Positions 1 to 6,832 of a stretch of 8,441 bases of DNA are shown in pieces (position 1 is the stretch's first letter; every line of letters begins with the position of its first letter). The stretch comes from an uncultured Marvinbryantia sp. (GTDB lineage Bacteria > Bacillota > Clostridia > Lachnospirales > Lachnospiraceae). A program made the position numbers and the translations under genes. Location of the stretch: NCBI GenBank assembly GCA_934373455.1, contig CAKRON010000105.1, positions 1-8,441 of the forward strand, in the 5' to 3' direction. Under the pieces are notes generated by a model. The model saw only the letters and a list, made by a program, of their open reading frames with translations, had not been told where the DNA came from and made no database searches.

Positions 1-1623
1 GTCTACCGTATACCGCGCTTGTTTCATCGACCGTAACGTCAAACGACTGATCAGTGACTCTTCCGGCGAATCCGCAATTCTTGCCAGCAGCTTTTGCAGT
101 TCTTTTGGATGCACTTCATCACGAATTCCCTTCATTCCGTATCCAAAGTTGGCTATAAACGCTGCCAGCTGCTGAATTCTCTCCGGATCCGGTGATTCAT
201 GTGTACGATACAAAAATGGAAGTTCCTGCCAATAATAATCCTCTGCCACTGTTTCATTTGCAAGCAGCATAAAATCTTCAATAATCTTTGTTGCCACATT
301 TCTATCATAAGGTTTTATGTCTATTGGTTCACCGTCTTCATTTAACAGAATTTTACTTTCCGCAAAATTAAAATCTATTGAACCGCGTTTCTTTCGATTA
401 GCTCGAAGAATCGCAGCTAATTTTTCCATTTCACGGAACATCGGCACCAGATCCTGATATTTATTTATCTCCACTTCGTCCTGATCTTCTAAGATCTTTG
501 CCACACTGGTATAAGTCATTCTCCGATTTACACAGATCACACTTTCTACAATTCGATGCGATACTACCTCGCCTTTTGCATCTATATCCATCAGACAGCT
601 TAATGCCAGACGATCCACTCCCTGATTCAAAGAACACATGCCATTCGATAAAGCATGGGGAAGCATGGGTATTACCCGATCTACCAGATACACACTGGTT
701 CCTCTTTTTAATGCTTCTCGATCCAGTGCACTGTTTTCCTGTACATAATTCGTCACATCTGCAATATGCACACCCAAATGCCAGAGATTTTGTTGTTCAT
801 CCCACGTAACCGATACACCATCATCCAGATCTTTTGCATCTTCACCATCAATTGTCACAATCGTAAGCTCTCGTAAATCTTCTCGTCCAATCCGGTCTGC
901 ATCGCTTACTTCTTTAGCTACACGTTCTGCCTGGTTCAATACACGCTCCGGAAATTCCATTGGAAGTTCATGACCATATATTACAGAAAGAATATCCGTC
1001 CCCGGATCATTAATATGTCCTATAATTTTAATTACTTTTCCTTCCGGTTTCTTGGTATTGCTTCCGTAACTGGTCAGTTCAATCAATACTTTATGACCGT
1101 CTACCGCACCTTTTGAACGTTCAATCGGAATAAAGATATCTTTGGAAAATTTCTGATTATCCGGTCTCACAAATCCAAAATTTTTACATTTCTCAAATGT
1201 ACCTACAATTTCTTTTAATTCATGAGAAATCACACGTGCTATGATACCTTCCTGTCTCTTTCCGCTTTTTCCAGGAAGAATCTCAACCTCAACTGTATCG
1301 TGATGGATTGCGCCGTTAATATTCTCTTCCGGTATAAAAATATCCTCTTCTCTTCCTTCAATTTCAACAAATCCAAATCCTCTGGCATTACCAATAAAAA
1401 GACCTGTGGAAATTGCCCGTTCTGCCTTTTTATACTTGCCGCGTTTACTTAATTCGATCTTCCCTTCTTTTTGCAGTTCCTCGAGAATAGCTTCCAATTC
1501 CGGTCTGTCTTCCCTGGCTACCTGCATGACAATCGCAATCTCTTTGATCTTCATTGGTACGTAATGAGGATCACACATGAGGGAATATACTATTTCTTTT
1601 CTTTTTTCAAATTTATTATCCAT
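1..1623 (-). CDS. rnr: Ribonuclease R (3'-5' exoribonuclease), 3' end outside window
   Basis: RNase R degrades structured RNA from the 3' end and works with SmpB/tmRNA in rescue-linked mRNA decay. My translation of the minus strand from ATG 1623 stays open for 541 codons to the window edge. The family is usually about 700-760 residues, so roughly the last quarter (rest of the RNB domain and the S1 domain) is missing. Residues 1-60 look like the N-terminal winged-helix domain. Two cold-shock-like segments follow (GLFIGNARGFGFVEIEG near 75-91; FGFVRPDNQKFSKDIFIP near 150-167). The RNB active site TIDGEDAKDLDDGV gives the metal-binding acidic set D259, D265, D267 and D268, and it is followed by HIADVTNYV and ALSNGMCSLNQGVDRLAL. 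A GGGAG sits only about 4 nt before the ATG, so the ribosome site is slightly cramped. The gene lies downstream of secG, as in many Firmicutes, but a terminator lies between them. Identity is certain; the exact start is likely. Confidence 0.96.
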   Translation of the reverse strand, partial: MDNKFEKRKEIVYSLMCDPHYVPMKIKEIAIVMQVAREDRPELEAILEELQKEGKIELSKRGKYKKAERAISTGLFIGNARGFGFVEIEGREEDIFIPEENINGAIHHDTVEVEILPGKSGKRQEGIIARVISHELKEIVGTFEKCKNFGFVRPDNQKFSKDIFIPIERSKGAVDGHKVLIELTSYGSNTKKPEGKVIKIIGHINDPGTDILSVIYGHELPMEFPERVLNQAERVAKEVSDADRIGREDLRELTIVTIDGEDAKDLDDGVSVTWDEQQNLWHLGVHIADVTNYVQENSALDREALKRGTSVYLVDRVIPMLPHALSNGMCSLNQGVDRLALSCLMDIDAKGEVVSHRIVESVICVNRRMTYTSVAKILEDQDEVEINKYQDLVPMFREMEKLAAILRANRKKRGSIDFNFAESKILLNEDGEPIDIKPYDRNVATKIIEDFMLLANETVAEDYYWQELPFLYRTHESPDPERIQQLAAFIANFGYGMKGIRDEVHPKELQKLLARIADSPEESLISRLTLRSMKQARYTVD

Positions 1624-1641
1624 ACATCTCCCGCTATAAGG

Positions 1642-1671
1642 AAAAAACACTCTTGTATTCTACAAGAGTGT
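1642..1671 (-). terminator. Intrinsic terminator between secG and rnr
   Basis: On the minus strand ACACTCTTGTA, loop GAA, TACAAGAGTGT forms a perfect 11-bp stem and is followed immediately by five to six T. This is a textbook rho-independent terminator. It begins 7 bases after the secG stop and ends 18 bases before the rnr start, so rnr must rely on readthrough or on a promoter hidden in secG. Confidence 0.9.
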
Positions 1672-1678
1672 CTTACCA

Positions 1679-1915
1679 TTAAAAATTCAAATTCAAAACA
1701 ATCGCTAAAACAATAAATCCTATTGCCAGAGCTTTGGTAATCTTCACCAGTGCTCCTTCCATAGAACGACCCTTATTCTTTCCCCAGTATGTCTCGGACA
1801 GTCCGCCGATCGTACCAAGTCCTGCAGATTTACCTTCCTGCATTAATACAATAACTGATAAAGCGATACAATCAATAATAAAAATTATGGTAAGAATGAT
1901 TCTAAGAACTCCCAC
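1679..1915 (-). CDS. secG: Preprotein translocase subunit SecG
   Basis: SecG is the small accessory membrane subunit of the SecYEG channel and assists SecA-driven protein export. The 78-residue product has the usual length and layout: a transmembrane helix at about 3-24, the family hallmark LMQEGKSAGLG at 24-34, a short Gly-rich cytoplasmic loop (TIGGLSETYWGKNKGR), and a second hydrophobic helix at about 60-76. I chose the GTG at 1915 because AGGAGG lies 7 nt upstream and because SecG proteins begin right at the first helix. The in-frame ATG further upstream (2038) would add 41 unrelated residues and run into the preceding gene. The gene has its own extended -10 promoter and its own terminator, so it may be largely monocistronic. 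Its position beside an enolase-type gene and rnr matches common Firmicutes synteny. Confidence 0.95.
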   Translation of the reverse strand: MGVLRIILTIIFIIDCIALSVIVLMQEGKSAGLGTIGGLSETYWGKNKGRSMEGALVKITKALAIGFIVLAIVLNLNF

Positions 1916-1922
1916 TTCTCCA

Positions 1923-1928
1923 CCTCCT
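1923..1928 (-). promoter_or_regulatory. Ribosome binding site fixing the GTG start of secG
   Basis: Full AGGAGG on the minus strand, 7 nt before GTG 1915. It supports a GTG start over the longer upstream ATG version. Confidence 0.85.
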
Positions 1929-1943
1929 ATGTCAAACAAAATT

Positions 1944-1972
1944 AGTGTACCATAACTATTTTTGTTTTTCAA
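1944..1972 (-). promoter_or_regulatory. Sigma-A promoter with extended -10 for secG
   Basis: The minus strand reads TTGAAA (1972-1967), a 17-base spacer, then TACACT (1949-1944) preceded by TGG, which gives a TGn extended -10. It lies in the 65-base gap between the pseudoenolase stop and the secG GTG and predicts a leader of roughly 20-25 bases. It separates secG transcription from the gpmI operon, although I see no terminator ahead of it, so readthrough from gpmI is also possible. Confidence 0.7.
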
Positions 1973-1980
1973 CTTCTTTT

Positions 1981-2739
1981 TTACAAATGTTCCTGAATTC
2001 TCATAAGTTGAGAATATTTTACTGTATTTTCTCCACAAACAGGCGGACGCAGTTCCAGAACGTCCACTTCAGATGCAATCGCAAGATCTACAATAAAATC
2101 ATCCAAAACATATCCATTATCTTTTAATACGATCGGATCTCTCAGCTCTTTTTTCCAGCTACGTATTTCCCGAAGATACTGGCTTATTGTTGTATAAGAT
2201 CCTGTGTCAATTTTTTTCTCTGAATCATGTTCCTGTTCTTCCCAAATGACATTGGTTTTTCTGTATATTTTTTTCCATTTATTAATCGCTGACTGACAGA
2301 ATGTATCTTCTTCTTTTCCTTTTGATAAACAGATACGTACTGTCGGGCAGGTTTGTATCTGTATCCCTCCAAGATACTGATATAATGGAATACCGAAACT
2401 ATTCGCAGCGGTTCTTGCAGCTGCACAGGATACGACCCGCGCCGCCTGACTTCTCATATTTTTTTTCTGATCAATCCCTGCCATTCTTTCAAGAATCTGA
2501 TCTATATGATTTTGCGACAGAATATTTTCGCCTATAAGCATATCTGCTATAGAAGTATTAATAAATAATATCATACTTTCCGCCAGTTCTTCCATATGTT
2601 CTTCCGGCAGTTCCAACGACACTGCTGCTCTTCCGATTTCTCCGTCTTCACTCAGTATTTCTACTTCTATAGCAGGAAAGCCTCTCCCATCGAGTATACA
2701 CCTTCCCAGTACATCTGTAATCTGTTTATATTTAAACAT
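1981..2739 (-). CDS. Enolase-derived protein lacking the catalytic site (pseudoenolase)
   Basis: This 252-residue protein is clearly related to enolase but is far shorter than the usual ~430. Residues 7-40 match the enolase N-terminus, with ILDGRGFPAIEVEI where enolases have ILDSRGNPTVEVEV, then DGEIGRAAV. The catalytic SGASTG loop that should follow is absent. Residues 98-125 resume the family pattern (AARTAANSFGIPLYQYLGG). Residues 127-200 show no recognisable barrel, so the Glu/Asp metal ligands cannot be placed. Residues 215-252 align with the enolase C-terminus (VKYSQLMRIQEHL versus AKYNQLLRIEEEL), but the catalytic KTG region reads LELRPP. It is therefore very unlikely to dehydrate 2-phosphoglycerate. 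The frame is intact and has an AGGAGG 11 nt before ATG 2739, so it looks expressed rather than dead. An upstream in-frame ATG at 2784 lies before the ribosome site and is not preferred. The function is unknown; regulatory or structural roles are speculation. Confidence 0.82.
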   Translation of the reverse strand: MFKYKQITDVLGRCILDGRGFPAIEVEILSEDGEIGRAAVSLELPEEHMEELAESMILFINTSIADMLIGENILSQNHIDQILERMAGIDQKKNMRSQAARVVSCAAARTAANSFGIPLYQYLGGIQIQTCPTVRICLSKGKEEDTFCQSAINKWKKIYRKTNVIWEEQEHDSEKKIDTGSYTTISQYLREIRSWKKELRDPIVLKDNGYVLDDFIVDLAIASEVDVLELRPPVCGENTVKYSQLMRIQEHL

Positions 2740-2742
2740 AAA

Positions 2743-2771
2743 GCACAATACCTCCTTTTGAAGTATTGTGC
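2743..2771 (-). promoter_or_regulatory. Hairpin displaying the pseudoenolase ribosome binding site
   Basis: On the minus strand GCACAATAC, an 11-base loop TTCAAAAGGAG, then GTATTGTGC form a perfect 9-bp stem. The loop holds AGGAG of the Shine-Dalgarno sequence, and its last G is the first base of the 3' arm. The structure ends 3 bases before ATG 2739 and lies just after the preceding stop (2788). It is not followed by a T-run on this strand, so it is not a terminator here. A translational control element is plausible but unproven. Confidence 0.55.
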
Positions 2772-2787
2772 CCTGTTTTTTCACTGC

Positions 2788-3114
2788 TTATCCCTGATAT
2801 CCCATATCAAAAAGCAAACGTGTATTTTCATCTAATTTATCCTTCACTCTGCAGGAAAGAAGCATGTTTTCCAGCTTTTCTCCATGTTCAAACGTACTCC
2901 AGATATCCGACGCTTTCACAAGCTCTTTTATTTTGTCACGAAAATCTGAAAAATCTTCCATAGATCGAAGCTCATGAAATATTTCTGCTTCTGTTCCCAT
3001 CTTGCGAAGTCCAAGTCCTGCTGCATAACTGTACTCTAAAGATGAAATCAAAGGTGCAGACCATCTGGATTTCATCTTTAAAAGCACAGCATCTCTTGAT
3101 AATTCTATGTTCAT
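2788..3114 (-). CDS. Uncharacterised 108-residue protein coupled to gpmI
   Basis: I do not recognise this protein. It is a soluble, charged, probably mostly helical chain of 108 residues with no signal peptide, membrane segment or metal-binding Cys/His cluster. Features that can be seen are an N-terminal stretch RDAVLLKMKSRWSAPLISSL, a Gly-containing AAGLGLRKMG near 31-40, and a long acidic/basic helix-prone centre (RSMEDFSDFRDKIKELVKAS). Its ATG shares the last base of the gpmI TAA (TAATG), and I see no good Shine-Dalgarno sequence nearby, which points to translation by coupling to gpmI. The next gene is the pseudoenolase, 48 bases further on. The tight placement between two glycolysis-derived genes suggests co-expression with them, but the sequence gives no functional clue. 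It is likely real because the frame is tightly packed and the start overlap is typical of operons. Confidence 0.75.
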   Translation of the reverse strand: MNIELSRDAVLLKMKSRWSAPLISSLEYSYAAGLGLRKMGTEAEIFHELRSMEDFSDFRDKIKELVKASDIWSTFEHGEKLENMLLSCRVKDKLDENTRLLFDMGYQG

Positions 3115-4655
3115 TATTTACGCACAAGAAGAGATTTTCCTGTCATTTCTTTTGGCTGTTCCATTCCCATCAGTTCAATCAGAGTAGGAATAATGTCTGC
3201 CAGACATCCACCCTCACGCAGCTTATAAGCAGGATCTGCATTTACCAAAATAAATGGTACCGGATTCGTTGTATGTGCTGTAAATGGAGCACCTGTTTCA
3301 TAATCTACCAGCTGTTCTGCATTTCCATGATCTGCACAGATAAACATCTGACCATCTACTTCTTTTAATGCCTCTACAGCTTTTCCAACACACTGATCCA
3401 CAGCTTCTACTGCTTTAATTGCTGCATCCTGAACGCCAGTATGTCCAACCATATCCGGATTTGCAAAGTTGATAATGATTACGTCATATTTTTCAGAACG
3501 AATTGCTGCACACAATTTATCGCAAACTTCAAATGCACTCATTTCCGGCTGAAGATCATAGGTAGCTACCTTTGGTGATTTTACAAGAATGCGGTCTTCC
3601 CCTTCATTCGGTTCTTCTACTCCGCCATTAAAGAAAAATGTTACGTGAGCATATTTCTCTGTCTCAGCAATTCTCGCCTGAGTCATATGATGAGCTGCGA
3701 GATATTCACCAAATGTATTTGTAATTTCTACTTTATGAAATGCAACCAGTTTATTTGGAATCGTTGCATCATATTCCGTGAAGCATACATATGTGACATC
3801 CAGTCTCTTTCCTCTGTCAAATCCGTCAAAGTCATCACAGCAGAAAGTTCTGGTGATTTCCCTTGCACGGTCAGGACGGAAGTTAAAGAAAATAACAGAA
3901 TCTTTATCCTGAATTCTGCCGTATGGCTTACCATCTTTTTCCAGATATGCAGGAATAACAAATTCATCTGTCTTTTCATTATCATAAGATTCCTGAATTG
4001 CCTTTACAATATTGTCTGTGGCAACTCCTTCGCCTTTAACCAGTGCTTTGTAAGCCAATTCTACACGATCCCAGCGATTGTCACGATCCATTGCGTAGTA
4101 ACGTCCCATTACGGAAACCACTTCGCCTACACCGATTTCTTTCATCTTAGCTTCCAGCTGCTCTACATATTCCTTTCCTGATGCAGGAGGTGTATCACGA
4201 CCATCCAGGAAGCAATGTACATATACTTTCTCTACGCCTTCTCTTTTTGCCAGTTCCAGTAATCCATAAATATGTGTAATATGACTGTGTACACCACCGT
4301 CAGATACCAGACCATAAAGATGCAGCGCAGAATTATTTTCTTTTGCATTTTTGCAGGCAGCAAGGAGTGCTTCATTTTTGAAGAAATCTCCATCTTCAAT
4401 TTCTTTGGTAATTCTTGTCAGTTCCTGATATACAATACGTCCTGCACCCATATTCAGATGTCCTACTTCTGAGTTACCCATCTGTCCTTCCGGGAGACCT
4501 ACCGCCATACCACTGGCCTGTCCTTCTACAAATGGATATTCTGCCATTAATTTATCCATTACTGGTGTATCTGCCAGGGCAACGGCATTACCATCGGTTC
4601 TTTTATTTAATCCCTATCCATCCAGGATCATTAATACGGTTGGCTTTTTACTCAT
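3114..4655 (-). CDS. gpmI: 2,3-bisphosphoglycerate-independent phosphoglycerate mutase, interrupted by TAG at codon 14
   Basis: This enzyme interconverts 3- and 2-phosphoglycerate in glycolysis, using two Mn ions and a phosphoserine. Read through the stop, the gene is 513 residues, the normal length. It starts MSKKPTVLMILDG at ATG 4655 (AGGAG 7 nt upstream), then has TAG at 4616-4614 where the family has Tyr or Phe, then continues GLNKRTDGNAVALADTPV without a frame change. All later motifs are present: GNSEVGHLNMGAG with catalytic Ser62, GGVHSHITH, FLDGRDTPP, GRYYAMDRDNRWDR, FNFRPDRAREI, NPDMVGHTG, ADHGNAE and TAHTTNPVPF. The first in-frame ATG after the stop is 4559 (codon 33, no clear ribosome site). 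A protein starting there would lack metal ligand Asp12 and strand 1 of the phosphatase domain. The cause could be a recent nonsense mutation, a sequencing error, or readthrough by a suppressor. The gene heads an operon with the two genes downstream. Confidence 0.93.
4614..4616 (-). other. In-frame amber codon inside gpmI
   Basis: The coding strand reads GAT GGA TAG GGA TTA AAT, i.e. D-G-stop-G-L-N. A single base change at 4614 (third codon position) from TAT or TAC would create it. The frame before and after is the same, so it is a substitution and not an indel. Confidence 0.9.
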
Positions 4656-4662
4656 CATTATT

Positions 4663-4667
4663 CTCCT
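4663..4667 (-). promoter_or_regulatory. Ribosome binding site of gpmI
   Basis: AGGAG on the minus strand is 7 nt before ATG 4655 and 4 nt before the adjacent ATG 4658. The spacing favours 4655 and shows that translation is set up to begin upstream of the amber codon rather than at 4559. Confidence 0.75.
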
Positions 4668-4701
4668 TTATGTTCACTTTCCAATATGTTTCCAAATCTA
4701 T

Positions 4702-4731
4702 ATTTTACAGGAACATTCTCTTGTTTGTCAA
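4702..4731 (-). promoter_or_regulatory. Near-consensus sigma-A promoter for the gpmI operon
   Basis: The minus strand has a perfect TTGACA (4731-4726), an 18-base spacer and TAAAAT (4707-4702, five of six consensus bases). The -35 box begins one base after the hom stop codon (4732-4734). The predicted leader before gpmI is about 40 bases. I see no hom terminator in this 76-base gap, so hom transcripts may also run into gpmI. Confidence 0.75.
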
Positions 4732-6018
4732 TTAGTATACTCTTATTATTGCAGATATTTGTTTGATCATAGACATTGTTTTCAAAATCTTAACAGAATC
4801 ATCAAAATTTTTCTCCAGCACATCTTCTGTAATTACAACAATTTCTGCCAGATCTCCCTTTTTCCGCTTCTGAATAAACTGTTCAATACTGACATTATTA
4901 TTACCGAATACACTGGTTACTGCCGCCAGAACTCCCGGTCTGTCTTCTACTTTGATACGCATAAAATATTTTGTAATAATATCTTCTCGATTCTTCATCG
5001 GAATCTGCTTATAACAAGTACATCCCACTCTTCCTGTACATCCAAATCGCATATTTTTGATTACATCAAAAATATCTCCTACTACTGCACTTGCTGTCGG
5101 AAGTTCACCGGCACCTCGGCCATAAAACATAGTATCTCCCACTGCATCGCCTTTTACAAACACCGCATTAAAAGAATCATTGACAGATGCCAGCGGATGT
5201 CTGTTATCAATAAGCATCGGATAAACACCCACTTCTATACCATCTTCTGTATTGCGTGCTCTTCCCAAAAGCTTAATGGTACATCCAACTTCTTTTGCAT
5301 AACGGATATCACGTGCTGTAATCTTAGTAATTCCCTCTGTGTATACATCTTGAAATGTTACTCTGGAATGGAATCCGATAGATGCCAGAATTGCCATCTT
5401 TCTTCCTGCGTCAAGACCTTCTATATCAGCTGTAGGATCCGCTTCTGCATATCCAAGATCCGTTGCTAACTGAAGTGCTTCCTGAAATTCCATACCGTCT
5501 TCTGTCATTTTAGTCAGAATAAAGTTCGTCGTTCCATTGACGATACCGACAATTTCTTCTATATAATTGCCCTGAAGTGCCTGCTTCATTGGCTGAATAA
5601 TTGGTATTCCACCTGCTACAGCTGCTTCAAACAAAAAGTCTTTATCTGCATCTTTTGCTGCATCCATCAGAGTATGACCGTCTGCAGCAATCAGATCTTT
5701 ATTTGCGGTCACTACATTTTTTCCTGCATGAAGTGCATCCAGTATATAGGTTTTCGCAGGTTCCATGCCTCCCATAACTTCTACAATAATATCAACCGTA
5801 TCATCTGAAATGATGTCTTCCCATTTGTTTGTCAAAATGGAAGGATCCTCTACCTTTGATGCAGCATGTTCCAGATTTCTCACAAGAATATGACTGACTT
5901 CTACTTCAACACCAAGCTTTGGCAGCATCTCTGGCTGCTGCTTCTTCAACACTTTATATACGCCTGTTCCAACGGTTCCGAGACCGAGTAATGCAATCTG
6001 TATTTTATTTTCTTTCAT
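4732..6018 (-). CDS. hom: Homoserine dehydrogenase with C-terminal ACT domain
   Basis: This enzyme reduces aspartate semialdehyde to homoserine with NAD(P)H, the branch step to threonine and methionine. The 428-residue monofunctional form matches the usual Firmicutes length. The Rossmann nucleotide site is ALLGLGTVGTGV (9-20). Further motifs are VVTANKDLIA (102-111), the substrate region GGIPIIQPMKQ and NGTTNFILTKM (161-171), and EGLDAGRKMAIL (200-211), which carries the family's catalytic Asp/Lys pair as D203 and K207. An ACT domain starts near 352 (FMRIKVEDRPGVLAAVTSVF), which is consistent with amino acid feedback, probably by threonine. I start at ATG 6018 because AGGAGG lies 4 nt before it and the first residues lead straight into the Rossmann strand. 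The in-frame ATG at 6081 would begin inside the livF terminator. No T-box or other leader fits the 82-base gap upstream, and no aspartokinase domain is fused. Confidence 0.96.
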   Translation of the reverse strand: MKENKIQIALLGLGTVGTGVYKVLKKQQPEMLPKLGVEVEVSHILVRNLEHAASKVEDPSILTNKWEDIISDDTVDIIVEVMGGMEPAKTYILDALHAGKNVVTANKDLIAADGHTLMDAAKDADKDFLFEAAVAGGIPIIQPMKQALQGNYIEEIVGIVNGTTNFILTKMTEDGMEFQEALQLATDLGYAEADPTADIEGLDAGRKMAILASIGFHSRVTFQDVYTEGITKITARDIRYAKEVGCTIKLLGRARNTEDGIEVGVYPMLIDNRHPLASVNDSFNAVFVKGDAVGDTMFYGRGAGELPTASAVVGDIFDVIKNMRFGCTGRVGCTCYKQIPMKNREDIITKYFMRIKVEDRPGVLAAVTSVFGNNNVSIEQFIQKRKKGDLAEIVVITEDVLEKNFDDSVKILKTMSMIKQISAIIRVY

Positions 6019-6022
6019 GATT

Positions 6023-6028
6023 CCTCCT
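6023..6028 (-). promoter_or_regulatory. Ribosome binding site fixing the hom start
   Basis: AGGAGG on the minus strand, 4 nt ahead of ATG 6018. It rules in favour of the 428-residue product over a 449-residue version starting at 6081. Confidence 0.8.
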
Positions 6029-6057
6029 GTGATGCCGGTTAGTATGTTATTCAGCTT

Positions 6058-6097
6058 AAAACAGAATCCGAAGCCTGTCAATAGCAGACTCCGGATT
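6058..6097 (-). terminator. Intrinsic terminator after livF
   Basis: On the minus strand AATCCGGAGTCTG pairs with CAGGCTTCGGATT across a 7-base loop. This gives 13 pairs including two G-U, followed by CTGTTTT. The stem is good but the T-run is short, so termination may be partial. It starts 4 bases after the livF stop and closes the transport operon. Confidence 0.72.
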
Positions 6098-6100
6098 TCT

Positions 6101-6832
6101 TTAGCTTACAGTTTTCTTTTTTGCTTTTCCAAGGTATGCTGCTTTTATTTCTTCATTAGCTGCCAGTTCTTTTCCAGGGCCAGACATGGTAATACGTCCG
6201 GTCTCCATAACATAACCCAGATGAGCTGCATTTAATGCCATATTCGCATTTTGTTCAACCAACAAAATCGTCACACCCTGCTTATTGATTTCTCTGATAA
6301 TATCGAACACTCCCTGTACGATAATCGGTGCAAGACCAAGTGATGGTTCGTCCATCATAATCAGTTTTGGTTTACACATCAATGCCCGGGCAATCGCCAG
6401 CATCTGTTGTTCACCTCCTGAAAGTGTTCCTGCTGCCTGCCAGCTTCTTTCTTTTAATCTCGGAAACAGGTCGTATACCCAGTTCAAATCTTCTTCGATA
6501 CTGTCTTTTCGCATATACGCTCCCATTTTCAGATTTTCCAGAACGGACAGGTTGACAAATACACGTCTTCCTTCCGGAACCAGCGTAATGCCTTTTGTCA
6601 CAATTGTTTCTGTTCCCATTCCAACTAAATCCATATTCTGGAATTTAATACTTCCGCTTGTTGGTTTTTCCAGTCCTACAATAGAACGCAGGGTCGAACT
6701 TTTTCCTGCTCCGTTAGCACCTATCAGAGTTACAATCTGTCCTTCCGGTACGTCAAAATTGATTCCTCGTACTGCTTCAATTCCGCCATATGACACTTTC
6801 AAATCTTTTACTTCTAATATATTATTACTCAT
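6101..6832 (-). CDS. livF: Branched-chain amino acid ABC transporter ATPase LivF
   Basis: This is one of two ATP-hydrolysing subunits that power the LivHM permease for leucine, isoleucine and valine uptake at the inner face of the membrane. The 243-residue product has Walker A GANGAGKS (38-45), the ABC signature LSGGEQQML (137-145) and Walker B LIMMDEP (157-163). The switch position is Gln (LVEQN, Q194) instead of His, as is usual in LivF. The Q-loop region reads LVPEGRRVF, also typical of LivF. I start at ATG 6832, which gives an 8-base overlap with livG (ATGAGTAA) and a normal N-terminus MSNNILEVKDLKVSYGG. The longer frame from 6874 would add 14 residues read out of livG. The Shine-Dalgarno sequence is weak, so coupling to livG is likely. 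A close paralogue such as a urea (Urt) ATPase cannot be fully excluded. Confidence 0.94.
   Translation of the reverse strand: MSNNILEVKDLKVSYGGIEAVRGINFDVPEGQIVTLIGANGAGKSSTLRSIVGLEKPTSGSIKFQNMDLVGMGTETIVTKGITLVPEGRRVFVNLSVLENLKMGAYMRKDSIEEDLNWVYDLFPRLKERSWQAAGTLSGGEQQMLAIARALMCKPKLIMMDEPSLGLAPIIVQGVFDIIREINKQGVTILLVEQNANMALNAAHLGYVMETGRITMSGPGKELAANEEIKAAYLGKAKKKTVS

Noticed and set aside
2743..2785. Plus-strand rho-independent terminator (stem followed by CCTG and T6)
   Set aside because: No plus-strand gene precedes it. The structure is better explained as a minus-strand leader hairpin; an antisense role is only noted as possible.
3728..3985. An 85-codon minus-strand frame inside gpmI
   Set aside because: It overlaps gpmI in another frame and has no ribosome site; it is a shadow of the real gene.
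3645..4181. A 178-codon plus-strand open frame
   Set aside because: Antisense to gpmI; no start signal and no domain.
4559..4561. ATG as the true gpmI start
   Set aside because: It has no Shine-Dalgarno sequence, and the conserved N-terminus including Asp12 lies upstream with a good ribosome site and promoter. It is more likely an internal Met, although reinitiation is possible.
4759..5469. A 236-codon plus-strand open frame rich in Cys, His and Ser
   Set aside because: It is wholly antisense to hom, with odd composition, no ribosome site and no recognisable domain. It is a codon-bias shadow.
6019..6100. T-box or amino acid riboswitch ahead of hom
   Set aside because: The gap is only 82 bases, and about half of it is the livF terminator; no T-box or riboswitch core fits.
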